NCBI RefSeq assembly: GCF_030530965.1
Contig: NZ_JAUMTY010000013.1
Span: 24,136 to 48,571 of the forward strand
DNA length: 24,436 nt
Direction of reading: 5' to 3'
Source of the DNA: Corynebacterium sp.
GTDB taxonomy: Bacteria; Actinomycetota; Actinomycetes; Mycobacteriales; Mycobacteriaceae
The position numbers and the translations under genes were made by a program. Below are positions 6,796 through 14,408 of the stretch, piece after piece. Positions within the stretch are counted from its first letter, which is position 1; each line of letters starts with the position of its first letter. Under the pieces are notes generated by a model. That model worked only from the letters and a program-made list of their open reading frames with translations. It did no database searches and had not been told where the DNA came from.

Positions 6796-8832
6796 ATGCG
6801 CGCCTCTTCGAAGCTCTCCCATCGTCGGACGTGGCCCACCACGATCGCTGCAACAGGTTTTGTTGTCATGCTTGGTGCAGCGGCTATTCACACTGGCGCG
6901 AGAGCCGAGGACGCCCCCGCAGAGAGCCAGACCCCAAGTGCTTCTGAAAGCGCTGCTCCACAAGGTTCTGAGAACGGGGAAGGGGCCGCTCCGGCAGAGC
7001 ATGCCGATGTTCCTGATTCAGTTCAACGAGAAGCCGCCAAGAATGCGTTCCCTCTCAGTATTCCTTCTGAGCCGCTTCCGATGCGCACAGAGCAACAACA
7101 GCTCGATAACCTCCCCGATGGGGTATCCGTTGACCACGTCGATTGGTTAACTGACCGACGGGTGGCGCTGTATATCAACTCCGAGGCGATGCCTGGAAAT
7201 CCCATTAAGGTTGAGATTCTTCTCGCCCGGGATTGGTACTCCCAGCCGGATAAAACATTCCCGACGGTTCTTGGGCTCGACGGTATCGTCCCCAACCAAA
7301 TTGAGAACGGGTGGACTGCGGGGACGAATATTGTTCAGCAATTCGCGGACCGCAATGTCAACGTCGTGTTGCCGGTGGGGGGCCTCGCCTCGTTCTATAC
7401 CGACTGGCTGAATGAAGATAGCGGCGTGCTCTATAAGTGGGAGTCCTTCCTCACCCAGGAACTTCCCCCGATTCTCAAGGAAGGTTGGCGGGCTAATGAC
7501 AAGACCGCCGTCTTCGGCATGTCGGCCGGTGCGACCGGTGCCATGAACCTTGCCGAACGGCATCCGGACATGTTCAACTTCGTCGGCTCCTACTCGGGTT
7601 ATCTGGACACGAGTTCTCCGGGGATGAGCGAGGGGATCGGTCTTGTTATGAAGACAGTGTCTCCTTTCAATGCTGAGAACATGTGGGGGCAGTATGGGTC
7701 TGAAGGCTGGAAAGAGCACGACCCGAAGCTCAACGTCAGCAAGTTGAAGAACACCGGTGTTTATGTTTCCGCGGGATCGGGAGCAGCCGGATCCTATGAC
7801 GACGAGAGCCAGGTCCTACCAGGGCTTCCGAAGAAGGGGCTCACGTTCGGGCAAGAAGCATTAGCTCGGATGACGTCGGAAACGTTCGTGAGCCACGCCA
7901 AGCGCGCGGGTATCAATGTCACGACGGCGTTCCGGAATTCTGGAACACACACCTGGCCGTATTGGCAATTCGAACTGGGCAAGTCCTGGCCGTACATGGC
8001 GGACGCTCTTGGTCTGTCCCAGAACGATCGCGGCGCGAACTGCGTCCCCATGGGTGAAATTGCCAGCGCCGCACTGAAAGACCAGGACAAGCTTGGCGGG
8101 TGTACTTCCGACGAGTACGACGGCGCCAACGGAGGAAAGATCCAGGATTTCCGGAATGGACGCACGTTCTGGAGCCCGTCGACAGGAGCGCATAACCTGT
8201 GGGGCCCTATCGGCGCTCATTATGCCGAGATGGGCGGACCCAAGTCATTCCTGGGCTACCCGACGAGTGAAGAGATCACCTCTCCCGATGGCAAAGGCCG
8301 CTTCGTGACGTTTGAGCACGGATCCATCTATTGGAACGCTGAGACCGGACCTCACGCTTTGAAGCCGGAGATGTTCGACGCCTGGGGAACAACGGGCTAC
8401 GAAACCGGAAAGCTGGGTTACCCCACGGCTGATGAGAAGTCAGTGGCGGGAGGCGCGGTCCAAGAGTTCCAAAACGGCCTCGTGACGAGGGCAAAAGATG
8501 GAACAGCGCATTATGTGCAAGGTGAGATTGCCAAGAAGTTCAAAGACGTTGGTGGAGCAGACAAACTCGGCTTCGCAAAGACCGACGAAGTACCCGTCGA
8601 CGGTGGAGCGTTCACCGAATTCGACAAGGGCTATATTTACTGGTCCCCGGATACCGGCGCCCACGTCATTATGAAAGGCGGGATTTTCGACGCCTGGGAT
8701 AAGAGCGGTGCCCAAGGTGGGAAGTACGGGTTCCCGACCTCAGACATGACAAATATCCCAGCCGGCGGTCTGACCATTGATTTCCAGCACGGCACTATTA
8801 AAGAGATCAACGGTCAGGTTCAGGAACCGTAA
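6796..8832 (+). CDS. cop1: Mycolyltransferase with LGFP repeats (PS1/Cop1 type)
   Basis: The larger, two-domain mycolyltransferase class of corynebacteria: a catalytic esterase domain followed by LGFP repeats thought to bind the cell wall. ATG 6796 is supported by AAGGAAC eight bases upstream. A signal peptide ends near ARA (residue 37) and is followed by an acidic, Ala/Pro/Glu-rich linker to about residue 75. The triad is complete: Ser243 in FGMSAGATGAMN, Glu354 in FGQEALARM, His385 in GTHTWPYW. Repeats start at about residue 430 and include LGYPT (486-490), LGYPT (540-544), LGFAK (591-595) and YGFPT (644-648), each about 50 residues apart. A degenerate first repeat reads LGGCTSDE (433-440), and its Cys436 may pair with Cys416. 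At 678 residues it is close to the usual PS1 size. The gene lies between a strong upstream terminator and the lipoprotein gene, and has its own AT-rich upstream region (TATAAC 6731, TAATAAT 6741). Confidence 0.95.
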   Translation: MRASSKLSHRRTWPTTIAATGFVVMLGAAAIHTGARAEDAPAESQTPSASESAAPQGSENGEGAAPAEHADVPDSVQREAAKNAFPLSIPSEPLPMRTEQQQLDNLPDGVSVDHVDWLTDRRVALYINSEAMPGNPIKVEILLARDWYSQPDKTFPTVLGLDGIVPNQIENGWTAGTNIVQQFADRNVNVVLPVGGLASFYTDWLNEDSGVLYKWESFLTQELPPILKEGWRANDKTAVFGMSAGATGAMNLAERHPDMFNFVGSYSGYLDTSSPGMSEGIGLVMKTVSPFNAENMWGQYGSEGWKEHDPKLNVSKLKNTGVYVSAGSGAAGSYDDESQVLPGLPKKGLTFGQEALARMTSETFVSHAKRAGINVTTAFRNSGTHTWPYWQFELGKSWPYMADALGLSQNDRGANCVPMGEIASAALKDQDKLGGCTSDEYDGANGGKIQDFRNGRTFWSPSTGAHNLWGPIGAHYAEMGGPKSFLGYPTSEEITSPDGKGRFVTFEHGSIYWNAETGPHALKPEMFDAWGTTGYETGKLGYPTADEKSVAGGAVQEFQNGLVTRAKDGTAHYVQGEIAKKFKDVGGADKLGFAKTDEVPVDGGAFTEFDKGYIYWSPDTGAHVIMKGGIFDAWDKSGAQGGKYGFPTSDMTNIPAGGLTIDFQHGTIKEINGQVQEP

Positions 8833-8964
8833 ATCCGGGTAAGGATCCGGGTAATGATGATCGTGAACGCTCGGGCCATCCGTCACTATGATGGCGCGAG
8901 GACAGCGACGAAATAACAGTGTCGAGATAACAGCGACGATGGGAACGATGGGAAGGACACACGC

Positions 8965-9627
8965 ATGACTTCACGCGGTGGATTCACAATGAGCTCGAAT
9001 GCTGCTGATGACGCTGAAGGCCACGAGGCAGACCAGCCGTTGGCTTCCCCTCGTCGTCGGAACTGTCAAGCCTGGAACCGTCGCTCTTCAGTCACGCGGG
9101 GTGCTGCCCTAGCTTTAGCATCGGTGCTGGGCGCGGGTGCTCTCGCAGCGTGTGGTGATGGCTCCACAGCCACGCAAGACGATTCCGATTCCGCCACGAC
9201 CACTCAAGCTCGGTCATCCAGTTCATCGAGCAGTTCGACAAAGTCATCCGCGAGTTCGTCGTCGGCAAGCTCTAAAAAATCGGCGGATTCCAATAACGGC
9301 GTCGGTGATAATCCTGATGCCAAGGACGATGAAACCCCGGTTGAAGTGTCGCGCGTTCCGGCACCGAATCGTGGCCAGCGCACGGACGAAGAAAAGAAAT
9401 TCTTGTCGACGATTCAAAAGGACAAGATCAACGTTGATGGCTCCGCGGCCGATCAAGTGATTGCGTCCGCTATGGAATACTGCCAAGCGAAGGCTGACGG
9501 GGAGGAGAGTTTTTCGGTCAGAGCGATGGCAGGTCAGCTGATTGAGCAAAAGCTCACGGACCAGCCCTTGGACCAGGTGGAACGCGCGATTACTGAGTCT
9601 GCCGACAGCGACTTGTGTGGTGACTAG
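8965..9627 (+). CDS. Putative lipoprotein with DUF732-like C-terminus
   Basis: An exported lipoprotein of unknown function. ATG 8965 has GGAAGGA at 8951-8957 with a seven-base spacer. The N-region is long (about 45 residues, with RRR and RRSS), followed by a hydrophobic stretch and the lipobox LAAC with Cys63, so the mature protein should be lipidated. Residues 75-110 are a Ser-rich linker. The folded end (KFLSTIQKDKINVDGSAADQ to the final CGD) has the small helical layout of DUF732 proteins, including the Cys in MEYCQAK and the terminal DLCGD, which probably form a disulfide. Genes of this kind occur between the PS1 gene and the cutinase-like gene in corynebacteria as I recall, and it ends 24 bases before that lipase. 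A role as lipase partner is only a guess. Short direct repeats precede it (ATCCGGGTAA twice at about 8834-8853; CGATGGGAA twice at about 8937-8954). Confidence 0.8.
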   Translation: MTSRGGFTMSSNAADDAEGHEADQPLASPRRRNCQAWNRRSSVTRGAALALASVLGAGALAACGDGSTATQDDSDSATTTQARSSSSSSSSTKSSASSSSASSKKSADSNNGVGDNPDAKDDETPVEVSRVPAPNRGQRTDEEKKFLSTIQKDKINVDGSAADQVIASAMEYCQAKADGEESFSVRAMAGQLIEQKLTDQPLDQVERAITESADSDLCGD

Positions 9628-9651
9628 ACCCTCGACATGTAACCTGTTGCT

Positions 9652-10599
9652 ATGGCGCAGAAAGGGTCTCGATCAGTATTTCGCAAACTACTGGTCATCG
9701 TTGGTGTTCTCATTCTTCTGGGAGCAATCGCCGTCGGAATAGCGCAGTGGATGGGGTCGCAAGGCCAAGGCCCTGGAGGTCCGTCGAACAATGGTGAAGG
9801 TCCCGGCAAACCGGAGCAACCCTCAGATTGTCCGTCCGTCGAGGTTATTGCCGTGCCTGGAACGGGAGAGTCCTCGACGAGTGACGATCCCCTTCATCCG
9901 ACACAATTTCCCAATGCATTGCTCCAGGGCGTTACAGGGCCTTTGACGCAGAATAATGATTCATCGTCTGTGAAGGTCTGGACAGCAAATTACCCTGCTC
10001 AGATGAAAACTCTGGCGACGTTGGACCAGATGAATTACGCGGACTCGGTTAACGAGGGAGTCCGCATCGTCAACGCGGAATTATCCGCAACCCACGATCA
10101 TTGCCCTGCGACGAAGTTCGTCATCATGGGGTTCTCCCAGGGAGCGGCCATAGCGGGCGATATTGCGAGTGACATAGGAAATAACCGTGGTGTCGTGCCG
10201 AGCGACACCGTCGCGGGAGTCACCGCACTTGCTGATCCACGTCGGATGACCGGCGAAGGACAAACGGTCGGGGCTCAACCGAAAGGCGTCGGATCCGAAA
10301 TTGCCTTGCAACCCTTCGCAGCGGTGCTGGGCAATGTGGTACCTGGGTTTACTCCCCGTGGTCCGCGATCTGGAGGAATGGGCGATCTAAACGACCGCGT
10401 CAATGAGATTTGCGCACCGGGAGATGCCGTGTGCGATATGCCTACTAGCTTGAAGGTTGAGCCAGAGAACGTGGACGCGCTGTTCACGGGTAACTCGCTG
10501 CATATTCAATACGGCACGAACCCGAACGTTATCGAGGGCACGACGTCTATCGCGTGGATGCTTCAGTGGGCTCAAGGGCTCATTAACAACAACACATAG
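9652..10599 (+). CDS. Cutinase-like phospholipase/thioesterase (Rv3802c/Culp6 type)
   Basis: A membrane-anchored cutinase-family serine hydrolase whose mycobacterial homologue Rv3802c has phospholipase A and thioesterase activity and is linked to envelope lipid homeostasis. An uncleaved or late-cleaved anchor (residues 11-33) is followed by a Gly/Pro linker. The conserved core begins at CPSVEVIAVPGTGESS. Triad: Ser162 in MGFSQGAAIAGDIASDIG, Asp258 in CAPGDAVCDMP, His284 in SLHIQYG. Cys60/Cys151 and Cys254/Cys261 are positioned for the two family disulfides. ATG 9652 has no obvious ribosome site, but the N-terminus resembles the mycobacterial protein. It is followed by a hairpin terminator. 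In related genomes the next genes are fadD32-pks13-accD; here the coding ends and a gene-poor stretch begins. Confidence 0.93.
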   Translation: MAQKGSRSVFRKLLVIVGVLILLGAIAVGIAQWMGSQGQGPGGPSNNGEGPGKPEQPSDCPSVEVIAVPGTGESSTSDDPLHPTQFPNALLQGVTGPLTQNNDSSSVKVWTANYPAQMKTLATLDQMNYADSVNEGVRIVNAELSATHDHCPATKFVIMGFSQGAAIAGDIASDIGNNRGVVPSDTVAGVTALADPRRMTGEGQTVGAQPKGVGSEIALQPFAAVLGNVVPGFTPRGPRSGGMGDLNDRVNEICAPGDAVCDMPTSLKVEPENVDALFTGNSLHIQYGTNPNVIEGTTSIAWMLQWAQGLINNNT

Positions 10600-10692
10600 T
10601 CCACGCTGCGTAGGCCGCGCCGCGTAAATCGCGCCGCGTCGGATAGGGTCGCGTAGATTCCGTGCCCTCTGACATGAAGCGGATATGAAAAA

Positions 10693-10721
10693 CCCGCACC
10701 TTGCTCCCCAGCAGGTGCGGG
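10693..10721. terminator. Hairpin terminator after the cutinase-like gene
   Basis: CCCGCACCT (10693-10701) pairs with AGGTGCGGG (10713-10721), with further GCT/AGC pairing inside the loop. The plus-strand tail (CTTCTCTGT) is a modest T-run. The five A residues before the stem give a better T-run for minus-strand transcripts, so it may act in both directions. Confidence 0.75.
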
Positions 10722-11266
10722 CTTCTCTGTCCCATTGCTCCCTCAGAGTCCTATAGATCACCCTTCTTTCCTAGTAGCTTCGGCATAAAGCCTGAGTCCG
10801 TTTTTCAGTGGCTAGCGGTGTACAGGTGGTGTGACGCTGTGCACTCGTGGCACCCTGCGTCGGTAGAAAACTGAGAATCCTGTTGTGGTCTCCGTCAGCC
10901 ACTGACAAGAGTGAATCTACGGACATTCTCTGGTGGTTCCATCGAGTGAAGCTGTTAGTTTCCTTAGAACTGTGCTCACTATCACCCAACAATCTTCCCG
11001 TAAAACGGAAAGAAGATGCCGACCGTTCTTTTCTTTGGCACAACAGCCATGTATTTTATGGATAGGACATGGAAGTCCTGAGTCATTCCAGACATGCCTG
11101 TGAGGGGATCGCAGGTCATCACTGGACACAAAGAGGATGCATTGTCACCTCAAGGCTCATAAGCATATGACGGTGGGCATGGTGTAGCTCAGAGCCTCAA
11201 GCATTTCACGCTTTGGGCTGGGGGATCCAACCCGTGCCACCAGGACATAAAGGGGAATTACATACA
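10722..11266. other. Gene-poor stretch at the expected condensase-cluster position
   Basis: About 545 bases without a convincing gene. The short open frames here lack ribosome sites, recognisable domains and normal codon use. I see no insertion-sequence ends and no readable remnant of fadD32, pks13 or accD. It contains a bulged hairpin (10992-11017), AT-rich promoter-like sequence around TATTTTATGGATAG (11052-11065), and a partly tRNA-like fold (11176-11242) just before the ribosome site of the following gene. The long leader upstream of the secreted protein may be regulatory. Confidence 0.5.
10992..11017. repeat. Bulged inverted repeat in the gene-poor stretch
   Basis: ATCTTC (10992-10997) and CCGT (10998-11001) pair with ACGG (11005-11008) and GAAGAT (11012-11017), leaving a three-A loop and a three-A bulge. 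There is no T-run, so it is not an obvious terminator. It may be an operator-like site or an RNA hairpin. Confidence 0.4.
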
Positions 11267-12700
11267 ATGGGGGATAACCAAATCTCTTCGCGGGCAACTC
11301 ATCGGGGATATCGCGGAAAGCACAGGGATAGTGAAACGCGCATCGGGGACCGCGCATCCTTCGCTGTTCCAGCAATGAGCTTGGGCATTGCGTGTGTAGG
11401 CATCACCGCAGCAGCTCCCGCTGCATTCGCCGGAGGATTTGTCGAACCGCAATCGGTATCCGTTAAGCCACAGCAAACGATGAATCAGCAGGTGGCAAAA
11501 CCCGCGCAGGCAATACCCAAACAATCGCAAACGGTCATCTCAGCGTCCGAACGCGGAGGCACACAACAGTCCATCGCTCAGGGGATCCGCGTACAGCAAA
11601 AGCAGATCCCGCGGATGACGCCACAATCCACCGCAACTCTCCCGAAAGCTACTGCACCTCAGCGTGCTGCCGTACAGATTGATCAGCAGACACGTAACGA
11701 CGCGCACACTGTCCAGGTTAACCGGCAGTTATCGCAGAAAGAGATCAGTGGGAAAGACCTTGTCGCGGGAGATAGCGCTCGCGGTGTTCGTAATGACCAC
11801 GCGCAACGCATCGGCGTCGGCCCGTGCTCTGTTGGAGTGTCTAAAGCCGGAGCTAAGTCGGAAGCTGCCTCTAACGAAAGCGCAATCGGCGTGACTGCGG
11901 TAGCGAAACTCGCCATGGACTACAAGAACCGGATTGCTAGCCATATCGCCGCGCCGGGAGCTTCTCTGGCTAAGAGCGCCGATTGCTCATGCCCACCGGA
12001 TCGTGGCGCAATCCAGCAGAAAGATACTCAGCGCATCGCCGCGTCGGCCCGCCACGCATGGAAGGCAGATGGAAGCACGACGAATGAATCCGCTGTCGCA
12101 ATCAGTGGCATTGGTAAGTCAGGAATTGTGTGGGGCGTCAAGGGCAGCATCTCATCCACGACTGCTGAACAATCTGTTGAACAGCAGCGTACGAGCATGC
12201 AAAAGCGCATTATTGAGCAGAACCGTAGTACCCAGGTGTCTGCCCTGGTAGAGAAGGGCACCCCGATCCAGAAGGGCACCCCGATTGAAATGGGCACACC
12301 CATCCAGAACGTGTCGCGGACGGTAGAGAAGGGCACGCCCATTGCCCAGAGGAATGTCATCACCGAGAAAGACATTCGGGCCGCTCAGGAAACAGTGAAT
12401 CAGCACATTGCCAACGCCGCAGCAACGGTCAAGGCCAATGCTGCAGCAGCGGTTAACGCTAACGCGTCAAACCTGATCAATGCTGGTCTGTCAATTGCCG
12501 GCAACGTTTCGGCAGCCATTAACAGCGGTAATGTCCCTAATGTGCAAGGGAACTGCCCTGTTCAGCAGCAGGTGAAGCAGGACCCATGCCAGAAGCCAGC
12601 GCCGGAAAAGAAGCCGTGTGCGTCAGCGCCACAGGGTCAGCTGGGGGTCAGCATTAATGCGCAGGCCTCCCTCGGTGTAAATCTCAACCTGTCAGTGTAA
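11267..12700 (+). CDS. Secreted Gln/Ala-rich repeat protein of unknown function
   Basis: I do not recognise this protein. ATG 11267 is chosen because AAAGGGG ends 11 bases upstream and the product (477 aa) then starts MGDNQISSRATHRG; an in-frame TTG at 11213 adds 18 residues with no signal. A long basic N-region precedes a hydrophobic core (SFAVPAMSLGIACVGITAAA) and a likely cleavage after AFA (residue 55), so it is exported. The mature part is rich in Gln, Ala, Ser and Lys. Towards the C-terminus come KGTPI repeats (bases 12254-12343), an Ala/Asn-rich helical stretch (ANAAAAVNANASN), a Cys/Pro/Lys segment (CPVQQQVKQDPCQKPAPEKK) and a last segment with alternating polar and hydrophobic residues ending LGVNLNLSV, which suggests a beta strand. 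There are about seven Cys in the mature region. It sits alone between a terminator and a convergent peptide transporter, where the mycolate condensase genes would be expected. Confidence 0.75.
   Translation: MGDNQISSRATHRGYRGKHRDSETRIGDRASFAVPAMSLGIACVGITAAAPAAFAGGFVEPQSVSVKPQQTMNQQVAKPAQAIPKQSQTVISASERGGTQQSIAQGIRVQQKQIPRMTPQSTATLPKATAPQRAAVQIDQQTRNDAHTVQVNRQLSQKEISGKDLVAGDSARGVRNDHAQRIGVGPCSVGVSKAGAKSEAASNESAIGVTAVAKLAMDYKNRIASHIAAPGASLAKSADCSCPPDRGAIQQKDTQRIAASARHAWKADGSTTNESAVAISGIGKSGIVWGVKGSISSTTAEQSVEQQRTSMQKRIIEQNRSTQVSALVEKGTPIQKGTPIEMGTPIQNVSRTVEKGTPIAQRNVITEKDIRAAQETVNQHIANAAATVKANAAAAVNANASNLINAGLSIAGNVSAAINSGNVPNVQGNCPVQQQVKQDPCQKPAPEKKPCASAPQGQLGVSINAQASLGVNLNLSV
12254..12343 (+). 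repeat. KGTPI peptide repeat (15-base units)
   Basis: Four copies of a five-residue unit [KM]GTPI are encoded at 12254-12268, 12272-12286, 12290-12304 and 12329-12343. The first three are spaced 18 bases apart (units QKGTPI, EMGTPI); the last follows a short spacer (QNVSRTVE). The DNA copies are similar, with mainly silent third-base changes, so the repeat has been kept at protein level after expansion. Confidence 0.85.
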
Positions 12701-12769
12701 GAACTGCCAGAACAAAGGGGTTCTAGAACACAGAGGATCTAGCACCAAGAGGATGAAGGCCCTTGGACG

Positions 12770-12825
12770 CCACCGTTAGGCAGTGGACTACCACGACACC
12801 ATGTGGGCGGACACTGCCGCGGTGG
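12770..12825. terminator. Large hairpin between convergent genes
   Basis: CCACCG (12770-12775) pairs with CGGTGG (12820-12825), and GGCAGTG (12779-12785) with CACTGCC (12812-12818). A smaller CCAC/GTGG pairing sits inside. The 13 base pairs are broken by a TTA/G internal loop. It lies between the ends of the secreted protein gene and the minus-strand peptide transporter gene, so it probably ends one or both transcripts, although no long T-run is present. Confidence 0.55.
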
Positions 12826-12833
12826 CGATACAC

Positions 12834-14336
12834 CTATTTCACACCATCGAAGAGCTTCACAATGGGCTTCGATACCGCCAGAATGATGGCTCCGATCACC
12901 ACGCACACGCAGATCATTGTTACGAAATAGATCGTGGAATCATGTGCGGACTCCGGATTGTAGAAGCCGGCCAGTGTACCTGCTAAAGCCGTACCCACAG
13001 CGGAGGTCAGATTCCACATCGCCACCATCCGTGCCGGATACGCACGCGGGGCAAGCTTCGTCGACATCGACAACCCGACCGGAGATAGCAACAGCTCTGA
13101 CACGGTGAAGAGGAAAAGCACCACAACAATCATGTAGTAGGGCGTCGAATGGTCGGCGTAGCTCACGAAGAAGAGGAACGGAACCAGACCAAGCCCCAAC
13201 ATAATGGCCGACACACCAAACTTCACCGGAGTAGACGGCTGACGTGTACCAAGACGATCCCACAAAATCGTGAAGAGCGGCGCTAAAAGAATAATGAAGA
13301 TCGGGTTAATCGACTGAACCCACGAGGCCGGAGTATCCATGAAACCCCAACTCAAGTTCAGCTTCTTATCCGCATACATTGCCACCATCGTGAACTGCTG
13401 CTGATAAATCGACCAAAACACGCACGCAGCCAGGAACATCGGAATAAAACCCAGCAAACGATGGCGTTCCGTCCGATTCACCAATGAAGAACGGTACATT
13501 TCCTGCCAGAAATAAATAGCGGCGACAATCGCAATGACCGCAACATACGTCGACAATTGAGAAGTGGGGAAGAGCAAAGCGAGCCCCACAATGATGACCG
13601 TCAACGCGATGACCCCGCCCCACGACTTCACGCGTTCATCAGGCCGCAAAGGATTCGGTGCCTTGGCGCCAGCATTCTGCAACGTGGTCTTCCGCATGAG
13701 AATGTACTGAATAAGCCCCAACGCCATACCAACCGCAGCTGCACCGAAGCCCCAGTGGAACCCCATCTGCTTCCACAACGCGCCAGTCACCAGCGGGCCA
13801 ATCAACGCCCCGATGTTCACGCCCATGTAGAACAACGAAAATCCGCCATCGCGTTTGGGGTCGCCCTCTTTGTACAAGGTTCCCACCATCGCGGAGTTCG
13901 CCGTTTTCAGAGCACCTGATCCCACGGCAACCAGGACAAGACCAATAATCAGACCAGTGAAGCCGGGCAGGAGGGCGAGCGACATATGCCCCAACATGAT
14001 GAGCACTGCCGAATAAAACAGTGTCTTTTCCGCCCCCAGGACACGGTCAGAAATCCACGCGCCACCGATTGAAGCGAGGAACACCGCACCGCCATAAGCA
14101 CCGACGATCGACGTCGCCAGGCTTTCGGACATACCCAGTCCGCCGTCGTCGGTGCTGTGATACAGGTAGAAGAGAACAAGGCCTTGCAGCCCGTAGAAGC
14201 TGAAGCGCTCCCACATCTCTACGCCGAAGAGGTTCGCCAACCCCCAAGGGTGGCCGAAGAATGTTTTGGAGGTGGTTTCGCCGCGTTCAGCGAGGCCGGA
14301 TCCGGTGGATCCTGGGGCCTGGTCGGTATGTGACAT
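12834..14336 (-). CDS. Proton-dependent oligopeptide transporter (POT/PTR2 family)
   Basis: A major-facilitator-type symporter that imports di- and tripeptides with protons. It has about 14 hydrophobic segments over 500 residues, typical of bacterial DtpT-type members. The family motif EXXERF is present (Glu40, Glu43, Arg44, Phe45 in GVEMWERFSFYG), along with YGGAVFLASIGGAWISDRVLG and the PTR2 signature FSLFYMGVNIGALIGPLVTG (from residue 166). The start ATG at 14336 has only a distant GGAG in a hairpin arm as ribosome site. It shares the strand with the DUF3054 gene 72 bases upstream and converges on the secreted repeat protein. POT transporters are not part of the conserved wall cluster, so this gene and its convergent neighbour together look like the content that replaced the missing mycolate genes. 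Confidence 0.95.
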   Translation of the reverse strand: MSHTDQAPGSTGSGLAERGETTSKTFFGHPWGLANLFGVEMWERFSFYGLQGLVLFYLYHSTDDGGLGMSESLATSIVGAYGGAVFLASIGGAWISDRVLGAEKTLFYSAVLIMLGHMSLALLPGFTGLIIGLVLVAVGSGALKTANSAMVGTLYKEGDPKRDGGFSLFYMGVNIGALIGPLVTGALWKQMGFHWGFGAAAVGMALGLIQYILMRKTTLQNAGAKAPNPLRPDERVKSWGGVIALTVIIVGLALLFPTSQLSTYVAVIAIVAAIYFWQEMYRSSLVNRTERHRLLGFIPMFLAACVFWSIYQQQFTMVAMYADKKLNLSWGFMDTPASWVQSINPIFIILLAPLFTILWDRLGTRQPSTPVKFGVSAIMLGLGLVPFLFFVSYADHSTPYYMIVVVLFLFTVSELLLSPVGLSMSTKLAPRAYPARMVAMWNLTSAVGTALAGTLAGFYNPESAHDSTIYFVTMICVCVVIGAIILAVSKPIVKLFDGVK

Positions 14337-14353
14337 ACAACTATTGAATCACT

Positions 14354-14379
14354 CCGCTATTTCTCGCCATGCATAGCGG
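14354..14379. repeat. Inverted repeat upstream of the peptide transporter gene
   Basis: CCGCTAT (14354-14360) and ATAGCGG (14373-14379) form a perfect 7-base inverted repeat with a 12-base loop, in the 72-base gap before the transporter. On the minus strand the downstream arm carries GCGGAG, the only Shine-Dalgarno-like sequence near the transporter start, so it could mask the ribosome site or be an operator. No T-run follows. Confidence 0.45.
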
Positions 14380-14408
14380 GGGTCATTTATTCATGTTTTA
14401 CTTGTCTG

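Noticed and set aside
6746..7150. A 134-codon frame starting just before and overlapping the PS1-type gene.
   Set aside because: It overlaps the signal peptide and linker of a well-supported gene in another frame and has no domain or ribosome site.
9637..9651. A leaderless promoter for the cutinase-like gene (TAACCT close to ATG 9652).
   Set aside because: No -35 at usable spacing; the gene lies 24 bases after the lipoprotein gene and is more simply read as co-transcribed.
10847..11065. A 72-codon plus-strand frame in the gene-poor stretch.
   Set aside because: No ribosome site, no promoter fit, composition typical of random sequence, and it spans a hairpin.
11176..11242. A possible tRNA: 7-bp end stem, TAGCTCAG box, a 7-base loop reading ATTTCAC and a final ACCA.
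   Set aside because: It is only 67 bases, the D-arm cannot close normally and there is no proper T-arm (no TTCRANY loop), so I do not call a tRNA gene. It is kept only as an observation on the leader.
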